Positions 55,881 to 64,000 of a stretch of DNA of 64,000 bases are shown here, piece by piece. Where the stretch lies: positions 516,344,274-516,408,273 of the forward strand of contig CM046878.1 in the NCBI GenBank assembly GCA_025667525.1, given 5' to 3'. The translations under genes were made by a program, and so were the position numbers. Position 1 is the first letter of the stretch. Every line of letters starts with the position of its first letter. The notes beneath the pieces are model-generated. The model did no database searches. It was not told the origin of the DNA and saw only the letters and a list, made by a program, of their open reading frames with translations. Source of the DNA: Glebionis coronaria. Taxonomy: Eukaryota > Streptophyta > Magnoliopsida > Asterales > Asteraceae.

Positions 55881-56430
55881 CTCTTCATTCGGAACTCTTC
55901 ATTCGGAACTCTTCATTCGGAACTCTTCATTCGGAACTCTTCATCCGAAACTCTTCATTCGGAACTCTTCATTCGGAACTCTTCATTCGGAACTCCTTCA
56001 TTTGGAACTCTTCATTCGGAACTCCTTCATTCGGAACTCTTCATTCGGAAGCTCGTTCGGAACTCTTCATTCGGAAGTTCGTTCGGAACTTCTTCATTCG
56101 GAAGTTCGTTCGGAACTCTTCATTCGGAAGTTCGTTCGGAACTTCTTCATTCGGAAGTTCGTTCGGAACTTCTTCATTCGGAAGTTCATCCGGAACTTCT
56201 GCATTCGGAAGTTCATCCGGAACTTCTTCATTCGGAAGTTCATCCGGAACTTCTTCATTCGGAAGTTCATCCGGAACTTCTTCATTCGGAAGTTCATCCG
56301 GAACTTCTTCATTCGGAAGTTCATCCGGAACTTCTTCATTCAGAAGTTCATCCGGAACTTCTTCATTCGGAAGTTCATCCGGAACTTCTTCATTCGGAAG
56401 TTCATCCGGAACTTCTACATTCGGAAGTTC
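55881..56430 (-). repeat. TTCGGAA tandem array upstream of the extra ORF
   Basis: Two linked arrays: 14-base units (CGGAACTCTTCATT) at 55881-56040 and about twelve 27-base units (core CATTCGGAAG then TTCATCCGGAACTTCTT) at 56090-56430. Since 27 is a multiple of three and the unit has no stop in several frames, long spurious frames appear on both strands. The sense strand again reads GTTCCGAA/TTCCGGAT. Confidence 0.88.
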
Positions 56431-57776
56431 AAAAGCCTTGTTCATCCCGAAGTTCTAAACGCACCCTATTAATGATTATTCTAGGCGCGATTGTGTGAGA
56501 TTTAAGGCAATCTAAGGCAACTAAACACATTCTAATGCTAATCCGCATAAAACACAACTAAAACCCCTAATTAATTAACCCTAAATTAAGGCAGAAACCC
56601 TAATATTGATTAACTTAATTCAAACGAATTAATTAAGTGAATTTAAATGAATTTAGGCGAATTAGAAATCAAAAGATTGATGTTTGTACCTTTTTGATCG
56701 AATGAGACGGATTGAGTGATTAAGACGAGAGTTTGTTGAAAGCTTGTGTGTGTTAATGGCGGATGGTGAAAAGCAGAAGAAAGAAAGAAGAAGAAAGAGA
56801 CGGGGGGTTTGGTTTGACTAGGTCAAAATTTTTTACAACTTTCACAAATGTCACCTTTAACCCTACATTTTTCACTTTTACTTTTTATTCCTTGTCTTTT
56901 CTAGTCTCCCTAACCATTGTTAAATTTAGCCAACTTAACCTTCACACAACTTAAGCATCGCATCCTATTAGCAAATCTCCGAGATCTAAAGCAAGTCCTA
57001 TCTCATTGAGCGAGCACAAGTCGTATTCTAAAGCAAAACCACTCATAAGCCATTTAGCCAATTAATTTTCCACAAACACTTTTGAAAATCGTTTTGATGA
57101 CGAAGATGATTTAATATTTTCTCCCCCTTAAACGATGACCCGTTTTCTATTTAAAGAGCTGTAGTCATTGTTTAAAGAGTCAAATATTGATGAAAACATT
57201 TCCAATTAATGTCTTGAAAAGATTGATTCATGGTGGCAATAAGATTTCTCTTATATAAACAAATTAATGCACTGAAACGTACACTAACTCGTGTTAGACC
57301 AAGTTGTAAAGTAAACTTTATCCCTTTGCATGATTTGGCTTGTAAATCATGCCCGAGAAAATTAATTCCCGTTGTGAGCCAACGTTTTCCAAGGAAATAC
57401 GTGACATTAATGCGAAAACCGGGTTGCAGTCTGAAATAACTACAAGCCATGATGGGCATGTTTTAAAAATGTACAACTTTTATACGGACTCTATTTATGG
57501 CGCCGTGTCAATATTGATCGACATTTCTAAAGCCGTAAATATTACCGTATTAAAAGACATGCCCGATTTAAAAAATGAAAAATATTTTTGGATTTTCTTG
57601 ATTTTATAATTTTTATGGTTTTTCTAGGTTTTATATTTTTTATGGTTTTTCTTGGTTTTATATTTTTTATGGTTTTTCTCGGTTTTATATTTTTGTATTT
57701 TTCTTTTTGTGGTTTATATATATACGATAATATACATGATCACGAACAAAGGATACGCCTGAATAATTTACCACCA
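56431..57776 (-). other. Spacer between RNase H and extra ORF of C2
   Basis: No supported gene. It contains repeats of TTTTTATGGTTTTTCT near 57610-57690 (three units of about 33 bases) and a segment (57130-57570) similar to the end of the C1 3' region (20180-20470). Confidence 0.55.
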
Positions 57777-59924
57777 CTATTCAGCTGATTCTTCTGCCAA
57801 TTCTTTGAGAGTCGCTGGAGAGAATGATTTCATGCCAAGCTTGTCGATCAAAAACTTGATTCGTCCTCGATCTAAGGCTTTGGTGAACATATCTGCCAGC
57901 TGATACTCAGTGGTGACAAAATACAGCTCGATCACTCCGTTCTCCACCTGCTCTTTAATGAAATGGTAGCGAATGTCTATGTGCTTGGCCCGGGAGTGTT
58001 GAACGTAGTTGCAGCAAAGGGCAATGGCGCTCTTGTTGTCACAATACATCGGGATTTTGTTGAATCCCAAACCGTAGTCAGTTAGTTGTGATCTCATCCA
58101 AAGGACTTGAGCACAACAACCGGACATGGCGATGTATTCAGCCTCCGTGCTAGAAATTGCAGCGCTTTTCTGCCTTTTTGAAGATCAACTAATCAATCTG
58201 TCTCCAAGGAGTTGCACAGACCCAGAAGTGCTACGCCGCGTGTCTTGACACCCAGCATGATCGGCATCTGCGTATGATATTAAAGCAATAGAGGAGTCTT
58301 TCGGATACCATAGACCACGATGAAGTGTTCCTTTGAGATACCGAAAGATCCTTTTAACAACATGTAGGTGCTTTTCGGTAGGCCGAGCCTGATACCGGGC
58401 ACACATACATAGAGCAAATTGCAAATCAGGCCTGCTAGCAGTCAGATAGAGAAGGGTGACGATCATCCCACGGTAATGTTTTGGATCGACAATAATCCCA
58501 TTCCTATCTTCATCTAACTTGGATTTCTCCACCATTGGAGTGTCCACGGGGTCACAATTTTCAAAGTTATATTTCTTTAAAGATTCTAGAGCATATTTGG
58601 ATTGATTAATAAAGATGCCTCTGGGATTCTGAGAAATTTGTAATCCTAAGAAAAATGAAATTTTTCCCATCATTGACATCTGAAAGCGTGTGGACATTAT
58701 CTTCTCAAAGCGTTTTGACAATTCTATGTTAGAGGCATCAAATATTATATCATCAACATAAATTTGTACCAGTATCATGTCGTTGTCCTCCTTGAGAGTG
58801 AATAGAGTGGGGTCCACCTTGCCTTTGGAGAAGCCTTCCGAGATGAGATATGTTGAAAGGAGATCATACCACGCGCGTGGAGCTTGTTTCAACCCATAGA
58901 GAGCCTTCTTAAGCTTGTACACATGATTAGGAAACTCCGTGCTAACGAACCCATCCGGCTGACTAACATAGACTTCTTCCCTTAGTTCACCGTTCAAAAA
59001 TGTCGTCTTCACATCCATTTGATTGACGATCATGTTCATATGAGCAGCATACGCAAGGAATAGTCTAATAGCCTCCAATCTTGCAACAGGAGCAAAAGAT
59101 TCTTCATAGTCGATACCCAAGGCTTGTTTGTATCCTCTAGCAACCAATCTAGCCTTATTCTTCAAGACTGCACCCATCTCATCAAGTTTAACCTTATAAA
59201 CCCACAACAAAGTAAGGATGTTAACCTTGTCATGGAGAGGAACTAATTCCCATACTTCAAGTCTTTGGATTTCATTTAGTTCCTCTTGCCTGGCTTCAAT
59301 CCAAGATGATTGAGTCATAGCCTGTTGCCAGTTTTTAGGTTCAACTTCGGAGAGAAATGCATCAAAATAGCAATAGAGTGCACTCTCTTGTAATTGATGG
59401 CGTGTAGAGACTGGTCGATCCAGACTTCCAATGACATTCCTAATTGGGTGATCTTTTGTCCATTTGGTGCTATGTTTTTCAATCCGTGGTGGTCTGGAAT
59501 GAACAATTGAAGGAGCTTCTTCTGAGGTAGACGCGGCTGAAGGGTTTTCAGGTATCGGTACACCAAAGAAAGGAAGCTCTTGTAGGTGAGCATATTCCAA
59601 ATCGTGATCAATAGAATCCTCTTCAACATCATTAGGCACAAATAAGGGTGACGATTCAGGTGTAGTTTGAGAATCACTTGGTAGAGGTGCATCCGGTTCA
59701 ATGTTAATTGAAGATGCATTAGATAAAGCTTCATTAGCTTGAGCAACAACTTCAGGAATTGGAGCTATCACTACAGGTGCTGGAACTTCATCATTTGGGG
59801 GATCAAAGAATTCATCAAACAACGGTTGAAACAGTTTATCCCACTCGGGCCTTGTAGGTGGTAAAAATGATGTAGAAGTAGGATTATTGGGAACTAATCC
59901 GGAACTAATAGCACCGGTTCCCAT
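57777..59924 (-). pseudogene. pol: C2 reverse transcriptase and RNase H
   Basis: After a variable linker with [18 protein letters not shown] starts near [21 protein letters not shown] and has [29 protein letters not shown] (RT palm), [29 protein letters not shown] and the catalytic [11 protein letters not shown]. RNase H follows with [19 protein letters not shown], then [44 protein letters not shown] and [12 protein letters not shown]. The only break inside is TGA at 58185, which replaces the usual Trp of ISW. The frame is shifted relative to the integrase ORF near 59925. Confidence 0.9.
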
Positions 59925-59925
59925 C

Positions 59926-61242
59926 TCATGGGGCGGGTTCAGAGCTGCGTTGCTCAGAAGCCATCGCTGTCAGCTCATCGAAATCTGCGTCCATAGTTTC
60001 TACGATCTTACCAAGACGACGGTTGTAAATTCGGTATGCTTTCTTGGAAGGTGAGTAACCAATGAAAATACCTATATCGGCTTTTGGTTGAAGTTTGCCC
60101 AAGTTCTCACTATTAATGTTTGGATAACAAAGAGCACCAAACACATGAAAGAATGAAACATCGGGTTTACGATCATGTAGAAGCTCGTAAGGTGTTTTTC
60201 CATGGCGTTTCCGAATGATAGAACGGTTTTGGGTGAAACATGCAGTAGATATAGCTTCTGCCCACAAGAACAATGGAGCGTTCGCATAAATCAGCATAGT
60301 CCTAGCAGCTTCTATAAGTGTACGATTCCGTCTTTCAACGACACCGTTTTGTTGTGGAGTATGTGCAGCGGATGTTTCATGTGAGATACCAACTTCTTCA
60401 TAGTAATCACGAAGAGTCTGGTTGACGAACTCTGTTCCATTATCTGTACGAATACGACGGACAGTAGTATTTAAACGTACCTGAATGAATTTCAGAAAAG
60501 TGATGATAGCCTTCGGTGCTTCATCCTTTGTACGTAGAAATCTAACCCATGTAAATCTGGAGAAATCATCCACAATAACAAGGATGAATTTCTTACCGCT
60601 CACACTGTCGGTTCGCATTGGCCCACAAAGATCCATATGCAAAAGATGAAGTTTTTCTTGATTGGTGTCTTCAGCTTTGGGCTTGTATGATTTCTTGGTA
60701 CTTTTCCCCCTTGAACACGCGGAACATAAATGGTCCTTGTGAAATTTGAGCTTTGGAAGACCACGAACTAATTCGTTTTTAGCCAGATGATTAATAGCAT
60801 CAAAGTTGAGATGAGATAATCTGCGATGCCATAACCATGACTTGGTCTTAGATGCTTTAGAGAGAAGACATACTGGAGAGGCGGCCATCATGTCTTGTAA
60901 GGACAAAGTATAAAGATTTGCACCACGAGACCCCTTCAACAAATCTTTTCCTTCCAAGCTGCGGATGAAACAAGTATGTTGTCGAAAAGCAACCTCTAGG
61001 TTGGAATCACAAAACTGTCCTACTGAAAATAAATTATGACCAAGACCTTCTACATAGTATACCCTTGAAATCGTAACGTTTCCAATCTGATATTCACCAT
61101 ACCCCATTATCTTTGCAATATGATCATTACCGAATTTAACCGTTCCAAGAAACTTGCTGACGAAATTTCGGAGCATCGAGCGATCTCCGGTCATATGCTT
61201 TGAACAACCGGAGTCCAAATACGAGAGGATGATTTGGACCAC
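59926..61242 (-). pseudogene. pol: C2 protease active site and integrase
   Basis: Begins just before the aspartic protease site YLDSGCSKHMTGD. GAG-pre-integrase/zinc region: WLWHRRLSHLNFDAINHL and LCSACSRGK. Integrase core: Asp in LLHMDLCGPM, Asp in RTDNGTEFVN and Glu in PQQNGVVERRNRTLIEAART, so the DDE triad is complete. Then AEAISTACFTQNRSII and VFGALCYPNI, and the end [14 protein letters not shown]. Frameshifts occur at both ends (near 61240 and 59925). The domain order integrase before RT defines Ty1/copia. Confidence 0.9.
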
Positions 61243-64000
61243 CTGAAAATATCACCAGACGAGGACAATGTATAGGTTTCGGAATCTGAATGTTCCTTGT
61301 TATTAGCAGGTACAGATTTAATAATCTTAGATTTCCTAACTTTAGGTTTCTTAGATTTCCTAGCCTTCTTCCTAGTTGGTGGTGTAGATTCTAGTTGGCT
61401 TAAATCCTGAGATATTTCTTCACTGATAGGCACTATAATGGGGGCTGACCTAATTAAAGGGCGCTGTTTCCATACTTTAGTGCTAGTGTTCCTAACTAAA
61501 GGACGCTGAGACCTAACCTCAATGGATGCATTCCTAGTTAAAGGGCAAATTTTCCATCTAATGTAAAGGTCCTACCAGTGGGACGCCATTGCCATCCAAC
61601 TTGGGTACGAGTTCTCCCAGTGGGCTTCCATTCAAGATTATTCCTAATGGCATTCATTTCATTCACATGATCAATAAGACACAAATCATGACGTTGGGAA
61701 AACATGCACTCATTACAATTCCAACAATTCAAATTAGAATTCACAAATGGTTTAGGCTTCTGCACAGGCGCAGAGCTTTTAGTTTTAGCAACATGATTCT
61801 TTTTATTTAAATCTGACATAACATTCCTATTGTGAGCTTCTACTTTCTTCTTGTTGGTACTACTAGTGGAGGGCTTGATCTTATCTTTCTTGAGTGGCGA
61901 TCCTTTAGCCTTAGTAGACTCTTTTAATCCTATAGAAGGCAAAGTGGGAACATTAGCAACAGATTTTAAAGGTGCCTTACTTGATGGTACCAATGATGGT
62001 TTTGCTCCTGGAGTCTTATTGAATGGAGTTACAGCAATGGGTCGATTAGTGAGTAGTGCAGAACCCGGTTTACCTATGTATTGCAAATATGCTAAGCAAT
62101 ATTGGACGCGCATAATAGATTCATGAGCTGAATAAAAGTAACTGCTTGAGGGATCTAACGCATATAAATCATCTAAAATATCCCTAACAAGATCTACATG
62201 CTTAATTGCATTCCTCATATAATCATCGTAGGTAACCGGGTTTTTCTTATGGAGCGGGTTCTTATAAAGCACTACTGACTTGGTTGTTGGAGCACTAGAG
62301 GACGGTGTAGAGTTGGTAGCTAAGTTATTAACAGCTTCTTGTCGGGTGAGAAGAAGTGTCTCCTTTAACTCGGCCAAAACCATGTTTTTGTCAATGAGTT
62401 GGATGTTTAAGTCAGAGATTTCCTCACACTTTTGGTTCAGTTGTTCAACATAAGATTGTTGTTGTGCTGCATTAAAAGCTAAGCGTTCTTCTATTGAACC
62501 ATAAAGAGCGGATAGTCCTTGTCTTGCCCGATCCATCTCCCCTAGAATAGACGAAAGTCTAATTTCTAAGTCCTGGTTTTTAGACTCTGCAGCCTCTAGT
62601 TCCAATTTTAGTGTTTCATTTGATGACACATCTCTCTTTAATCTCATAATCTCTTCCTCTAATGCCTTAACTATTGCAATCATCTTGTCACTCGTCTCAA
62701 CACTGTTTTCAAAATCATTTGTTATCAAAAGATCCTCATTTTGAGTTTGTTGTTTTAATTCTAAAGATATACAATGTTGTTCAAGTTGATTAAAGCGTTT
62801 TGAAAGTAAATTGTAAGAATCTTGAAGCTTTAAAAATTCAGCGTTAGATTCGTGACAAGAATGATTATCTACCTCATTTACAGTATCAGCAACATTTACA
62901 GAGAGATCACACACATCATCACATATATTCACAGCATCACATTTAATCATAGCGGATGTAAGCTCATTCGAATAATTAACATTCACAGTAGTAAGCACAT
63001 CACACGAAATTACTTGGGACAAGAATCGGTCATATTCGGATAAAATCTTTTCCTTTTCAATTAATTGTAGTTCGTAAGCGGTGTCCATTTCATAAAACAC
63101 TTTTTGAACTTCTGCAATTTCAAACTCAAGATTTTCCGAAAGAGATGCAAAACTTCCTTTTAGACTTTCGACAAACGGATTGATCTCATTCTTAAACACC
63201 TCGTTCATGTGTTCGAAAGCCCATTCTCCGACGTTTAAGCCATTTGAAGTCGTACATTCCAAAATGACCTTGTCAAAACTAACAAAATATTGATTAATCT
63301 CTTGCAAGTTTAACCATACAGTGCTAACAGGTGGAAGATCCTTTGGAATTTCCTTAGGTCCTTCCATTTTGACAAGTGTAGGAAGTGTACTAGGGTTTTC
63401 TTCACTTAACATGTAGGTTGGTGCTGTGATGAGATCTTTATCCATATGGAAGCGAATTCTAAAATCCGTTTTTGCAAGCTCCTGATTCATTTTAAAATAG
63501 TCACACTCGGGATATTTTGAAAAGATTATATGACCGATTCTCATCAACTAGATCCTTATTTGTGCGATCATCGAAAATAACAATCGGGTCTAAGACCAAT
63601 CCTAATTGGGTTGCATTATAAAGTCTTGGACTATGGATAAAAGCTTGTTTTGCATACCGTGGGTTAGGGGGAATGCCTTTTTGACGTGATAAGTTAAATT
63701 CTCTAAACGAAGCATCAAATAAGTGCACTAGTTGAGAGGCAGCGTATTGTCTTAAAAGCAAATAATCTAAACTTCTAATCTTATTAGCCACATTAATTTC
63801 CATTTCATTCTTTTTAGACTCGAGTAACTCAAAATCCGTTTGAAGTTTGTGAAAAATAGTGACCACTAACTCTTTTTCTTTAATTTCGTTAGAAAGATCT
63901 GCTCTTAAGGTTCCAATTTCTTGCAAATTACTCATTTGTTTGTTTCGAAAATGATCATATTCGGGATTTGTTAGAACAGTGGACGAAGGAACTAATTCCA
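61191..64000 (-). pseudogene. gag: C2 gag, C-terminal coiled-coil part, runs past window end
   Basis: Open to the window end in the frame containing 63935-63501 (the Met at 63935 is probably internal: NPEYDHFRNKQMSNL precedes it). A shift near 63540 leads to the 669-codon frame 63547-61538, and another change leads to 61433-61191 (Lys/Arg-rich, KKARKSKKPKVRKSK). The protein is dominated by heptad-like stretches (SLEFKQQTQ-type and EEEIMRLKRDVSSNETLKLELEAAESK), then the Lys-rich end with a Cys/His motif CWNCNECMFSQRHDLC and the repeat (W)KPTGRT/WRPTGRTFTLDG typical for copia gag-protease joints in Asteraceae as I recall them. The capsid domain and main zinc knuckle should lie to the right of the window. 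Confidence 0.78.

Larger units (their letters stand above)
49292..64000 (-). mobile_element. Ty1/copia element C2 with extra ORF
   Basis: Minus-strand order from the right: gag (open to the window end), protease-integrase, RT-RNase H, spacer with TCGGAA array, a very long extra ORF (55752-51808), a 3' non-coding region and the 3' LTR (49611-49292). The 5' LTR and the start of gag are outside the window. An extra ORF behind pol is known from SIRE/Maximus-type copia elements; whether C2 belongs there is uncertain because its LTR is short. Several frameshifts and stops make it inactive. Confidence 0.85.

Noticed and set aside
56090..56430. CRISPR-like array
   Set aside because: Units follow each other without unique spacers, and the context is a plant retrotransposon.
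55815..56498. Long plus-strand frame with HPELLHSEV repeats and its minus-strand counterpart
   Set aside because: Direct product of the stop-free 27-base array, open in several frames at once; no other coding sign.

Overview
The window is plant nuclear DNA made almost entirely of LTR retrotransposons. I see no convincing host gene, tRNA, rRNA or CRISPR array. The elements point to a eudicot. The closest relatives I can recall for several of them are from Asteraceae (Tanacetum/Artemisia-type annotations): the acidic ORFs with FDPG motifs, and the large extra ORF behind a copia pol. I suggest Asteraceae with moderate confidence; this rests on memory, not on a search.

Layout, with labels used throughout. 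F (1-2941, minus): 5' end of a Ty1/copia element (gag, PBS, 5' LTR), inserted in the RNase H of B. B (2942-3285 and 10443-about 11976, plus): Tekay/Del-like Ty3 chromovirus remnant (RNase H tail, integrase, chromodomain-like tail, PPT, start of 3' LTR). A (3286-10437, plus): complete Athila-like element with 1637-bp LTRs and an ACTCT target duplication, lacking protease, RT and integrase and coding for one cysteine-rich/acidic ORF. An orphan gag-like fragment lies at 11977-12613. H (12619-17173, minus): chromovirus that kept gag but has no pol, with its 5' LTR cut by C1. C1 (17174-22061 and 45812-46167, minus): copia element with RT/RNase H.

C1 is split twice. D (22062-45811, minus, duplication TTGAT) is an Athila-like element with gag-protease fused to an acidic FDPG tail and no RT/integrase. 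It contains an internal partial tandem duplication and is itself interrupted by E (31686-42971, minus, duplication GGCGG), a gag-pol Athila element with several stops and a frameshift. On the other side, C1 is interrupted at 46167 by copia G (46168 onward, minus), which is interrupted in RNase H by copia C2 (49292 to beyond the window end, minus). C2 carries gag-pol plus a separate open frame of about 1315 codons (three stops) between pol and its 3' LTR.

How they may work together (inference): A and D have no polymerase or integrase, but share with E the PBS, the leader hairpin, the PPT repeats and a cassette of 3' hairpins. They look like non-autonomous partners mobilised by an E-like helper. 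A second theme is clusters of the core TTCCGA, found in the LTRs of A, D and E, in the leader of copia F and behind pol in copia C2, so in both superfamilies.
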